Source: Anaerolineae bacterium (GTDB lineage Bacteria; Chloroflexota; Anaerolineae; UBA4142; SHND01). From it: a stretch of 64,000 nt of DNA. The notes beneath the pieces were generated by a model, which saw nothing but the letters and a program-made list of their open reading frames with translations, was not told where the DNA came from and did no database searches. The first letter of the stretch is position 1; every line of letters begins with the position of its first letter. A program made the position numbers and the translations under genes. The stretch is from the NCBI GenBank assembly GCA_020851635.1, contig JADZCJ010000044.1:1-64000 (forward strand), written 5' to 3'. Positions 1 to 7,948 of the stretch are shown piece by piece.

Positions 1-91
1 GGGCTTGTTCGTAGGTCTTCCAGTTCCGAATGCGATATAATGACTTTTGGCATGAGCGTGTTTTCTTGTTTTGGTTTGGCATAACCCAAGA

Positions 92-958
92 TTATACGCT
101 TATGCCACTTTCATGCACCAACGCCGAAACGAACGCATATTCGTTATAGACCATTCCGAGACTGATAATGTCGAACCAGGCGCGATTCACCTCCAGATCG
201 CCGCCCGGACCTGAAAACTTCCACAGCAGGACAGGGAGCGCCGCGAGGACAAACAACCCCAACCCGCTCGCAATCTTGGACCAGCCGATTTTGCGCCATT
301 CGATCAGGCAAACGAACAGAAACAGCCCGAGTGGAAAATTCGTGGAAAGCGCGTGCAGGTTGTACATCAAACCGAGCAGCAAAAACGCCAATAGGATGCG
401 CCCCCGCAAAAAAAGAATGACCGCTGCGATCAAAAAAGGCAAGACGAACGTTCGATTGAGCAAACTCCATTCAAACAGGGGCCAGCCGCCAAACCCGATA
501 TGTGGGAGGACGAACGCCGGGACACAGAGGAGATTGGTCAACGGGTTGTGAAACAGCTCCTCACTCAGTTTCCAAAACATCCACACGGTCAGATACGTCG
601 TGACAAGATGCAGGACGAATATCGTACTTTCCAGAATGCCGAACCGATAGAAAGGTTCCAAGAGCATCCAGAAATACGAATAGTGTTGAACTCGCAGGGC
701 AAGATACGAATCGCCCGGATAGAGCGACGGGTCCGCAAAGCTTTTCAACGCGGGAATATGGAGCGCCTGGTCAAACGTGCCAATGCTATAGCCATACAAG
801 AGGACGACCGTGAGCGTTGCCGCCACAAAGAGCGCATGTCTGGCTAGAGCGGATGTCTCGAAATATCTCGCCAGCCCGGGCAACCCGTCACTCCATCCCG
901 GCGCTTGCCGGAGCGTGGGGTAATCTGCATGACGGTCCAGATTTAGATTTTTTGACAT
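92..958 (-). CDS. Multi-pass membrane protein, DUF6798-like, possibly C-terminally shortened
   Basis: This 288-residue protein has a polar N-terminus of about 37 residues and then at least six hydrophobic segments, the first near residues 38-60. The loop after the first helix (TFDQALHIPALKSFADPSLYPGD) resembles my recollection of DUF6798 membrane proteins, but I cannot verify that. The ATG lies inside the end of the upstream glycoside-hydrolase-like gene (16-nt overlap), so the two are probably translationally coupled. The frame stops while still in a soluble loop, and related proteins as I remember them are longer, so the gene may be truncated. The bases between the stop and the window edge show no obvious continuation in another frame. 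Function is unknown; a role in envelope or polysaccharide handling is only suggested by the neighbours. Confidence -1.
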   Translation of the reverse strand: MSKNLNLDRHADYPTLRQAPGWSDGLPGLARYFETSALARHALFVAATLTVVLLYGYSIGTFDQALHIPALKSFADPSLYPGDSYLALRVQHYSYFWMLLEPFYRFGILESTIFVLHLVTTYLTVWMFWKLSEELFHNPLTNLLCVPAFVLPHIGFGGWPLFEWSLLNRTFVLPFLIAAVILFLRGRILLAFLLLGLMYNLHALSTNFPLGLFLFVCLIEWRKIGWSKIASGLGLFVLAALPVLLWKFSGPGGDLEVNRAWFDIISLGMVYNEYAFVSALVHESGISV

Positions 959-2025
959 TCAGGGTCCCTCCGAATCTCAAGTTGGGCGGCTTCTTGGCGC
1001 AGGGCGCACAAATGCCGACGCACGGTGTCAAACGCGAGTTTCTTTTGCCCATTTCCGCTGTGGTCCGGCAAACGGACAATGCCAAAATGAGCGAGAAAGG
1101 GAAATGCCAGGTTACGCGGCTCGTCATAGAGCTGATACCAGGAGATCAGGCGCAGACTTTTGGCTTGGCGCGTTTGCCAGACCTGATTTTGTCGGCGGAT
1201 TTCCGGCAACATGATGTTTGCCCATTCGAGTTGTTTTGTCTCATTTCGCAGAGGCGGCAAAAAAGTTGAAAAGCCGAATTCGACCAGCGCCGCCTGCTTG
1301 CCAAACCAAGAGTCCTGTGGGGCATTGACTCGCTCGAACAAGCGCTCCAAATCTCGAAATTCACTCCAACCCAGCGGCAGATACGAACTGCGGTAGAAAT
1401 CCAAACCGATAATGTCGAATGTATCCGCCGCTTGGTGAATGCAGGCGGTGACAAAACGCTCCCAGTTCGGCAAATCGGTTGTGACGTTGATCAGAATCTC
1501 GAGCGGTTGGATGGCAGGGCGCATGACCCCGGCGGCGACGTAAAGCATGTCATGGAAAAAACCATGATTGAAAATTCCCACGTGCGCGTGGGCGCGTTCC
1601 GCAATTTGCAGGACCGGATTGTTTGGCTCATTCCAGACCTGGACGAACCGAACGCGTCCCCCCATGATATCCACCGCCCGATCGCAAAAAACGCGCCAGT
1701 GATGAATGAACGCCCGCCGGTCTTGGCGCAGCAGTTTTGCCGCCCAGGGCGGAGCGCCAGCCAGGTTTACAATCGGCTCAAGTCCGAACGAATCAACCAT
1801 CAGCCGGACCAGGTCGCTGTACCACGCGATTTTACGGCTGTCCCAGAGACCCTGTTCGGGTTCGAGGTCAAACCAGGACATTTCAAAACGCGCGCCGTTT
1901 CCTCCAAGACCGCGGACCAACTCAAAGGCGTGCGCGGCGCGGACCGGTTCATAGCCAACATGATTCGAATGCAGGTGAAATGCGACCACCAGTTCCTCGT
2001 TTCCGGCGCTCCCTGACATTCCCAT
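943..2025 (-). CDS. Glycoside-hydrolase-like TIM-barrel protein
   Basis: About 360 residues with the layout of a clan-A (TIM barrel) glycoside hydrolase. An early strand carries FEMSWFDLEPEQG, a later strand ends in WNEPNN (acid/base Glu near residue 130), and ALVEFGFST near residue 248 supplies the likely nucleophile Glu. These paired Glu positions are typical of GH5, GH39 and related families; I cannot assign the family. The ATG at 2025 was chosen because GGAGGAG lies 6 nt upstream; an in-frame frame opens further upstream without such a site. There is no signal peptide from this start. It overlaps the following membrane-protein gene. A role in polysaccharide turnover fits the nearby sugar-transferase genes. 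The substrate is unknown. Confidence -1.
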   Translation of the reverse strand: MGMSGSAGNEELVVAFHLHSNHVGYEPVRAAHAFELVRGLGGNGARFEMSWFDLEPEQGLWDSRKIAWYSDLVRLMVDSFGLEPIVNLAGAPPWAAKLLRQDRRAFIHHWRVFCDRAVDIMGGRVRFVQVWNEPNNPVLQIAERAHAHVGIFNHGFFHDMLYVAAGVMRPAIQPLEILINVTTDLPNWERFVTACIHQAADTFDIIGLDFYRSSYLPLGWSEFRDLERLFERVNAPQDSWFGKQAALVEFGFSTFLPPLRNETKQLEWANIMLPEIRRQNQVWQTRQAKSLRLISWYQLYDEPRNLAFPFLAHFGIVRLPDHSGNGQKKLAFDTVRRHLCALRQEAAQLEIRRDPECQKI

Positions 2026-2210
2026 ATGAATCTCCTCCATTCGGGTTATCCTGAATCCCCCCGCGAGCGATGGATTAAAAGAACGACGCCCGCCGGGTCG
2101 GTTGATGATGCATAGAGCCACACTAGCCCGTGCCGACCGCCATTCCCAGCTCCCGAGCTGCCAATCACCGCCAACATAACTGTGAAAAGGAGAAAAAACC
2201 GTGCGGGGGC

Positions 2211-2252
2211 AAAAAGAAACGCCGACCTGATGGATAGGTCGGCGTTTGTTTT
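2211..2252 (-). terminator. Intrinsic terminator, possibly bidirectional
   Basis: The stem CGCCGACC (2220-2227) pairs with GGTCGGCG (2237-2244) around a 9-nt loop. Read on the minus strand it is followed by TTTCTTTTT, and on the plus strand by TTTGTTTT. It would end the minus-strand polysaccharide operon before the hydrolase gene. The 2026-2393 gap holds this terminator, a MITE-like element and presumably the promoter of the hydrolase gene; I see no gene there. Confidence -1.
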
Positions 2253-2299
2253 ACGCAATATTCCAGAGTTTTTTTGCCCCTCCGCGTTCGCGTGTCGCG

Positions 2300-2397
2300 C
2301 TAGCAGGTTGTCGGAGTGAAATCAAATAATAGCTATTTTTGAGATACTACGACGCGCGTTTATAGTTGCAAATGAGGTCTCTCCGACAACCTGCTAG
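2300..2397. mobile_element. MITE-like element with perfect 17-bp terminal inverted repeats
   Basis: CTAGCAGGTTGTCGGAG at 2300-2316 is repeated exactly in inverted orientation at 2381-2397, enclosing 64 bp of A+T-richer sequence without coding capacity. This is the structure of a miniature inverted-repeat transposable element. No transposase with these ends lies in the window, and I could not identify a clear target-site duplication. The right-hand repeat provides the TAG stop codon of the sugar-transferase gene. Confidence -1.
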
Positions 2398-3785
2398 TAC
2401 GCGCTCTTGTCCCTAAAGAACTTGAGCGCGGTCAGGATGAGGATTTTGAAATCGAACCAGAGCGACCAATTTTCAATGTAATACAGGTCATATTTGGTGC
2501 GCTCTGAAATCGAAGTGTCGCCGCGCAAGCCGTTGATCTGCGCCCAACCGGTGATGCCCGCTTTTTCGCGGTGTCGTTCCATATAGCGCGGCACGAGCTC
2601 GCGGAATTGCTCGACAAAGGCGGGCTGTTCGGGGCGGGGTCCCACCAAACTCATGTGCCCGAGAAAGACGTTGATGAACTGGGGGAACTCGTCGAGCGAC
2701 GTTTTCCGCAAAAGACGCCCGACGCGCGTGACGCGCGGGTCCGACGGCGTCGTCCAGCCGGGACCCTCTTTTTCGGCATCCGCCACCATGGAGCGAAACT
2801 TGAAAATCGGGAACGGTTTGGCGTCCAGACCCATCCGCACCTGGGTGAAAAGCACCGGACCCCGCGAGTCCAATTTCACCAGAATCGCAATGAGCATGTA
2901 AAGGGGCGACCACAAGACGAGCCAGATGGCGCTGAGAACCAGGTCAACCGCGCGTTTGAGCGTGAGCCGCCAGCCGCGCAGCGCCACATCGCGCATGGCG
3001 AGTAGCGGCAGTCCGGACAGGTCGCCAATGTTGATTTCGGCTGCCATGATTTGAAAGACGTCCGGGAACACTTTGATGCTCACGCCACCATCTTCGCACC
3101 TGCTGACGATTGAAAGAATCTGCTGGTGCGGCGCATCAGGCAAGGCGACGATCACTTCATCAATCTTCATCGCCCGCACGACGTCGCCCAAATCCTGGGT
3201 GTGCGCGACCACCGGCAAGCCGAGCACCTTGAGCCCCACCCGCTCATCGTCCAAAAACGCGACGGGGCGATAGCCCAGGCGCGGCGAGCCGCGGATTTTT
3301 TCGAGGATCATGTTTCCCGCTTCGCCCGCGCCCACAATCAAGACGCGCAGCTCGCCCCACCCGCGCGCGTACGCGAGCGAGCGCAGACCGCCGTGCACAA
3401 AACGACCCAACGCCACCAGGACCAGGGTAAAGACCCAGATAAAGACGAGCAGCAAGCGCGGGTATTCCAGACCGCGATAAAGCAGCGTCGTGACCGCCGT
3501 CGCCACAATGACGCCGATGGAGGTGGCGGGCACCAGCTTGTAAATTTCGTCAATGCGCGATTCGCCGCGCCGCTGGTGATACAACCGGTAGAAAAAATAG
3601 ACGCTAATGAGCGAAATGACCGTGGACAAAATCATCGGCGCAAATTCGATCAAATCAGGCGTCGGACCCGTGCCCGGGCTCATCGCAAAGGTCGCGCGGT
3701 ACGCCAGCACAAACGCCACGCTAATCAGCAAGGCGTCCAAAAGGAGCAGCGTTATCGCAAACACCAACTCGGCGCGACGGCGCAT
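2394..3785 (-). CDS. Polyprenyl-phosphate sugar phosphotransferase (WcaJ/WbaP type)
   Basis: This 463-residue inner-membrane enzyme would start exopolysaccharide or O-antigen repeat-unit synthesis by moving a sugar phosphate from a UDP-sugar to undecaprenyl phosphate. The N-terminus has about four or five membrane helices, followed by a Rossmann-like CoA-binding-3 domain (VLIVGAGEAGNMIL) and a C-terminal bacterial sugar-transferase domain. That domain has a hydrophobic anchor, FKFRSMVADA, the SLDEFPQ motif and the MSLVGPRP motif. The ending DKSAY resembles the usual family ending NAY, so the protein looks full length. The chosen ATG overlaps the upstream glycosyltransferase stop (TGATG). The stop codon is formed by the end of a MITE-like insertion. 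Confidence -1.
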   Translation of the reverse strand: MRRRAELVFAITLLLLDALLISVAFVLAYRATFAMSPGTGPTPDLIEFAPMILSTVISLISVYFFYRLYHQRRGESRIDEIYKLVPATSIGVIVATAVTTLLYRGLEYPRLLLVFIWVFTLVLVALGRFVHGGLRSLAYARGWGELRVLIVGAGEAGNMILEKIRGSPRLGYRPVAFLDDERVGLKVLGLPVVAHTQDLGDVVRAMKIDEVIVALPDAPHQQILSIVSRCEDGGVSIKVFPDVFQIMAAEINIGDLSGLPLLAMRDVALRGWRLTLKRAVDLVLSAIWLVLWSPLYMLIAILVKLDSRGPVLFTQVRMGLDAKPFPIFKFRSMVADAEKEGPGWTTPSDPRVTRVGRLLRKTSLDEFPQFINVFLGHMSLVGPRPEQPAFVEQFRELVPRYMERHREKAGITGWAQINGLRGDTSISERTKYDLYYIENWSLWFDFKILILTALKFFRDKSAY

Positions 3786-4741
3786 CAGCCCTTTGCCTCC
3801 TTTAGCTCGCGAACGCGGAAAAATTCGGGGGCGAGCGCCAGCCCGCCCTTGAGCGCGATGCCGCCCATGACAAGCCAATCCAGGTAAAACGGTGTGGTCG
3901 CGCGATAGTGCTTGGCATAAAAAATATACATGGCGCGATAAAATTCTACCTGCGCCTTTTTCGATTGTCTGGACGACTCGCGCTTGTAATGCATGATTTG
4001 CGCGCCGGGATAATAGTACGCGTTCCAACCCTTTTGTTTGATACGCAGCGCAAGGTCCAAGTCCTCGCCATACATGAAAAAAGTCTCGTCCAACAAGCCC
4101 GCCTGCTCCAGCGCCTGTGTCCGCATGAGCATCGCCGCGCCGACGACCGAATCCACCTGCGCGGTCTCGTTCTCGTCCAGATAGGTCAGATTGTAGCGCC
4201 CAAAGGTCCTGGATTTTGGAAACAATTTCGAGAGACCCAACATTCGATAGAACGAAATTTCCGGCGTGGGAAAGCTGCGGCGGCACGCCAGATCGAGCGA
4301 GCCATCGCGCAAGACGAGTTTGGGACCCACAATCCCCGCATCAGGATGGGCGTCGAGAAAATCCATCATCCGCGCGAGCGAATCGGGCGGCACGACCGTG
4401 TCGGTGTTGAGCAGCATGAGGGCGCGCGGGGGATTGGGGCGACTCAAAAATTCGCGCAGGGCGAGATTGTTGCCGAACGCATAGCCACCATTCGTCTCGC
4501 TCGCGATCAGACGCACATTCGGAAATTCGGCGCTCACCATCGCCACGCTGTTATCGGGCGAGGCATTGTCCACCACCGTGATATCGAGTTTGGGACCGCG
4601 CGTCGCCGCCAGGGAACGCAAACAATCGCGCAGCAAATTACGCGTGTTATAGTTGAGGACAATGATACCCAAATCCGCAGTGGGAGACCGGGGCTCCGGG
4701 ACCAGAGTCTGAGGATTCGACATGGACGATGAAACCCTCAT
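3785..4741 (-). CDS. Family 2 glycosyltransferase
   Basis: A 318-residue GT-A glycosyltransferase similar to rhamnosyltransferases. Visible motifs are an N-terminal IIVLNYNTRNLL, a VVDNASPDNS nucleotide-sugar loop, a metal-binding LNTDT motif and a late ED motif in FFMYGEDLDLALR. It would add a sugar to a lipid-linked or surface glycan on the cytoplasmic face; donor and acceptor are unknown. The ATG at 4741 shares one base with the stop of the exonuclease gene (TAATG), and the end overlaps the ATG of the priming transferase, so the three genes form one operon. A second in-frame ATG at 4723 is possible. Confidence -1.
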   Translation of the reverse strand: MRVSSSMSNPQTLVPEPRSPTADLGIIVLNYNTRNLLRDCLRSLAATRGPKLDITVVDNASPDNSVAMVSAEFPNVRLIASETNGGYAFGNNLALREFLSRPNPPRALMLLNTDTVVPPDSLARMMDFLDAHPDAGIVGPKLVLRDGSLDLACRRSFPTPEISFYRMLGLSKLFPKSRTFGRYNLTYLDENETAQVDSVVGAAMLMRTQALEQAGLLDETFFMYGEDLDLALRIKQKGWNAYYYPGAQIMHYKRESSRQSKKAQVEFYRAMYIFYAKHYRATTPFYLDWLVMGGIALKGGLALAPEFFRVRELKEAKG

Positions 4742-5559
4742 TATTCTTCAACCTTCATCTCGATGACGCGATCGAGACGGAAATTGCGCTCGGCGTCGCG
4801 GAGATGGCAAAAGGCGCGGACATAGATATATTCCTTTTGCGCGCGGACATCCACCACGCTCACCCAGCGTTCGCTTTTGCCCCCGTATTCGTCCACATAG
4901 CGCAAAAAGAGTTTGCGGCGACTCCGCAGCGCCTCTTCGAGCGCGGGCGGCAGGACCAACTCGTCTCGTACTGACGTATCCGCCCACGTCACTGTTCCAT
5001 CCTGCATGGCAAGCAGCTCGCGGAGGGTGGCGGGAGCGAGTTTTTCGACAATATGCTCGAATACCTTGTGGGTGGTCAGCACGTCCGCCAGCGCGCGGTG
5101 CGTGGTCTCGCGTTCAATGCCGAAGGCATTGGCAACGTTGGCAAGCGAATTGGACCGAAAGCGAAAATTGCGCCGTAATAATTTGAGCGTGTCGAGGACG
5201 AGATTGGCGGGAGAATTGACCCGCGCACGCCGAAATTCGTGCGTCAGAAACCCGAGATCGAACGGGGCATTATGGGCGACGAGGACCGCATTTTCCATCT
5301 CATCCCGAATCGGTTTCGCAACGTCACGAAACAGCGGCGCGTCGGACACGTCGCGAGCGGTGATGCCGTGAATGCGCGACGCGCCCGGCGAAATCGAACA
5401 TTCGGGGTTGAGCAGGGTGGTGTAGAAATTCTCCATCACACCGCCGCGAAAGCGAACGAGCGCGATTTCGAGCAGGCGGTCGCCAAAGCGCGGCGTCAGC
5501 CCCGTGGTTTCGGTATCGAGAAAGACGAGCGGAATTTCGTCGAGCGGCAGATCAAGCAT
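4741..5559 (-). CDS. DnaQ-like 3'-5' exonuclease fused to a WYL-like domain
   Basis: About 272 residues. Residues 10-180 are a DEDDh exonuclease: LDTETTGL (Exo I), HNAPFDLGFL (Exo II) and THRALADV with the catalytic His (Exo III), as in the proofreading subunit of DNA polymerase III. The last 70 residues have the pattern of a WYL domain: an LRYVDEYGGKSERWV strand pair and the ending RNFRLDRVIEM. WYL domains bind nucleic-acid ligands and often sit in DNA-damage or defence regulators. The ATG at 5559 was preferred over an upstream TTG at 5604; neither has a clear Shine-Dalgarno site. The domain pairing suggests ligand-controlled nucleic-acid processing rather than replication proofreading; that is inference. 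Confidence -1.
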   Translation of the reverse strand: MLDLPLDEIPLVFLDTETTGLTPRFGDRLLEIALVRFRGGVMENFYTTLLNPECSISPGASRIHGITARDVSDAPLFRDVAKPIRDEMENAVLVAHNAPFDLGFLTHEFRRARVNSPANLVLDTLKLLRRNFRFRSNSLANVANAFGIERETTHRALADVLTTHKVFEHIVEKLAPATLRELLAMQDGTVTWADTSVRDELVLPPALEEALRSRRKLFLRYVDEYGGKSERWVSVVDVRAQKEYIYVRAFCHLRDAERNFRLDRVIEMKVEE

Positions 5560-5653
5560 AAGATGGATGCGCCCAATCAGAGAGGACAGGCGCAGCTGCC
5601 CCAAATAATACTGAAAAGCGGCAGATTATCCAAAAATTTCCCAGAGTTTTATA

Positions 5654-5662
5654 TGCTACAAT
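5654..5662 (+). promoter_or_regulatory. Candidate extended -10 promoter for the moxR operon
   Basis: TGC followed by TACAAT forms an extended -10 element 20 nt before the moxR start. I see no convincing -35 hexamer, which extended -10 promoters can tolerate. It lies between the divergent exonuclease and MoxR genes. Confidence -1.
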
Positions 5663-5681
5663 AACGGATGACTCTACCCCT

Positions 5682-6623
5682 ATGGATATTTCCGACGCCG
5701 CCGCCGCACTGCGCGCCAACGTAGGACGCGTGATTGTGGGCAAGGATGAGATCGTCAACCTCGCATTCGTCGCCCTCTTGTGTGAAGGACACTTGCTGCT
5801 CGAGGATGTGCCGGGCATTGGCAAGACCACGCTCGCCAAAGCGCTCGCCAAATCGCTGGACTGTCAATTTCGCCGCGTCCAGTTTACGCCGGACTTGCTG
5901 CCGAGCGACCTGACCGGGCTGGCGATCTATAATCAAAAGACACAAGATTTCGAGTTTCGCCCCGGTCCCGTCCTGACCCAAATCCTGCTCGCCGACGAAA
6001 TCAACCGCGCCACGCCGCGCACCCAGTCCGCGCTGCTCGAAGCGATGCAAGAGCGGCAGGTTACGGTGGACGGCAGCACGATGAAATTGCCCCGTCCGTT
6101 TTTTGTCATGGCGACGCAGAACCCGATCGAACTGGAAGGCACCTTTCCCTTGCCCGAGGCGCAGGTTGACCGCTTTTTCATGCGCGTCGAGCTGGGTTAT
6201 CCGAGCGCGGCGCAAGAGAACGAAATCTTGAAGCGGTTCGAGCGCACCGAACCCTTGGACGAGCTCCAGCCGGTGCTCGACCACACCACCCTGTCCGCGA
6301 TGCAGCGCGCGGCGCAAATGATTCGCGTGGAAGACAGCATTCGCGAATACATTGTCGAGATCGCCCGCGCCACCCGCACACATCCTGCCGTCGAACTGGG
6401 CGCAAGCCCCCGCGGGACGCTCTATCTGTATCATGCCGCGCAGGCATACGCGGCGACGCAGGGGCGCGAATTTGTTTTGCCCGACGACATCAAATATCTC
6501 GCGCCCCATGTCCTCACCCATCGCCTGATTCTGGGCGCCCAGACCCGCTTGCGCGGACGCACCCCACGCGACATTGTCGCGGAAATCGTGGACGCGGTCC
6601 CCGCGCCGGTGGAAAAACCGTAA
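5682..6623 (+). CDS. MoxR-family AAA+ ATPase
   Basis: A 313-residue MoxR ATPase. Walker A is GIGKTTL (about residues 45-51), Walker B is LLADEINRA, and the sensor region MATQNPIELEGT matches the family closely. MoxR proteins act as chaperone-like ATPases that help assemble or activate membrane or secreted complexes and are usually encoded beside DUF58 proteins. That is the arrangement here: DUF58 and DUF4129 genes follow in the same direction. The length is normal and no residue is missing. The partner and target complex cannot be deduced from sequence. Confidence -1.
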   Translation: MDISDAAAALRANVGRVIVGKDEIVNLAFVALLCEGHLLLEDVPGIGKTTLAKALAKSLDCQFRRVQFTPDLLPSDLTGLAIYNQKTQDFEFRPGPVLTQILLADEINRATPRTQSALLEAMQERQVTVDGSTMKLPRPFFVMATQNPIELEGTFPLPEAQVDRFFMRVELGYPSAAQENEILKRFERTEPLDELQPVLDHTTLSAMQRAAQMIRVEDSIREYIVEIARATRTHPAVELGASPRGTLYLYHAAQAYAATQGREFVLPDDIKYLAPHVLTHRLILGAQTRLRGRTPRDIVAEIVDAVPAPVEKP

Positions 6624-6634
6624 ATGAATAAGGG

Positions 6635-6674
6635 ATGAACAATGAACTATGCAGATAGATTGTTCATTGTTCAT
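6635..6674 (+). repeat. Perfect 13-bp inverted repeat between moxR and the DUF58 gene
   Basis: ATGAACAATGAAC and its exact reverse complement flank a 14-nt loop, ending 20 nt before the TTG start of the next gene. No T-run follows, so it is probably not a terminator. It could stabilise mRNA ends or modulate translation of the downstream gene. Confidence -1.
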
Positions 6675-6694
6675 GCTTTGTTGTCCATTCCCTT

Positions 6695-7948
6695 TTGGTA
6701 ACTACCACCTGGTTCGAGTTTGCGCTGTTGATGGTTGTGCTGGCGGCGCTCTTGGGGCAAGAGGCGCTGCTTACGCTCGCGTCGCTGCTCGTCGTTTCAG
6801 TCCCATTCGGCTGGTTGTGGCAGCGCGTGGCGTTTTACGGGGTCTCGTATCAACGACATTTGACCGAAACGCGCGTCTTTGAGGGCGAAGCAGTGACGCT
6901 CACCCTGCGCGTGGCAAATCGCAAATGGCTGCCGCTGGCGTGGCTGCGCGTGGTGGACCAGATTCCCCTGGCGCTGCAACCGCTTGAAAAGGCGCTCACC
7001 CCTTCACATCTGCCCTTGACCGGGATGCTGGAAACGCGCGCGTCGCTGTTGTGGCACGAACGCGCTCGCTGGGAGTATCACATTCCGTGCAACAAGCGGG
7101 GTTATTATGCCATGGGTCCGGCTGTGCTTGCGTCGGGCGACCTGTTCGGCTTGTTTGAACGCGCGCTCGAATTCCCGCACAAGGAACGTTTGATTGTGTA
7201 TCCGCGGATTGATCCGTTGGAGGACTGGGGACTGCCCCCGAAAGAACCCTTTGGCGATGCGCGCACGCGGCTGAATGTATTCCAGGACCCCACGCGCATA
7301 CGCGGTTTGCGCGATTATCATCCCGAGGATGCGCCGAAACATATTCACTGGCGCGCGACAGCGCGGCACAATGCGCTCATGGTCAAGCAATACGACCCGA
7401 CGATCAATTACAACTGGGTCTTGTTCTTGAATCTCGCGACCTACGATCACGCGTGGCAAGGCGTGGATACCGAACTGGCGGAACGCGCGATTCGCCTCAC
7501 CGCCTCGCTGGCAAATTTTGCCGACGAAAACAAATACGCGTTCGGCTTGGTCGCCAACGGCACTTATCCCGATTCGGACCAGCGTCTGCGCATCATGCCC
7601 GGGCGCGACCCCGCACAGTTGCGTAACGTGCTCGAAGCGCTCGCCGCGCTTTCATATTTCGTCTCGGCGCCGATGGAAACGCTTCTCAAGCGCGAGAGTC
7701 CCAACTTGCCCTGGGGCTCGACGTTGATCGTGATCACCGCGCTCGTGACGGAGAATTTGCTGGCGGAAATCATGCGCCTGCATGACGTGGGTCGCCGAAT
7801 TGCGCTCGTTTCGCTCGATGAGAAATGGCGCGGGCAGCTGCCGCCGGGGATCAACGTCCATCACGCGCACGCGCCCGCACAGTCAAAAACGACTGTCGTG
7901 ATCGAGCAGCACGGCAGTCCGTCAAAGCCGGAGCCGGTTCTACAGTGA
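6695..7948 (+). CDS. DUF58-domain protein, MoxR partner
   Basis: A 417-residue protein with one or two N-terminal membrane helices and a C-terminal DUF58 domain. The family signature is visible as IRGLRDYHPEDAPKHIHW followed by RATARHNALMVKQYD. DUF58 proteins have a von-Willebrand-A-like fold and work with MoxR ATPases. The start is TTG at 6695, giving an N-terminal segment that runs straight into the first helix; an internal ATG would remove part of that helix. The gene end overlaps the next start (GTGA), indicating coupled translation. Confidence -1.
   Translation: MVTTTWFEFALLMVVLAALLGQEALLTLASLLVVSVPFGWLWQRVAFYGVSYQRHLTETRVFEGEAVTLTLRVANRKWLPLAWLRVVDQIPLALQPLEKALTPSHLPLTGMLETRASLLWHERARWEYHIPCNKRGYYAMGPAVLASGDLFGLFERALEFPHKERLIVYPRIDPLEDWGLPPKEPFGDARTRLNVFQDPTRIRGLRDYHPEDAPKHIHWRATARHNALMVKQYDPTINYNWVLFLNLATYDHAWQGVDTELAERAIRLTASLANFADENKYAFGLVANGTYPDSDQRLRIMPGRDPAQLRNVLEALAALSYFVSAPMETLLKRESPNLPWGSTLIVITALVTENLLAEIMRLHDVGRRIALVSLDEKWRGQLPPGINVHHAHAPAQSKTTVVIEQHGSPSKPEPVLQ

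Noticed and set aside
34-39. TATAAT promoter at the window start
   Set aside because: No gene follows on the plus strand and there is no -35 element; probably chance.
2046-2258. Small 70-residue minus-strand gene
   Set aside because: It overlaps a terminator and has no ribosome-binding site or homology that I recognise.
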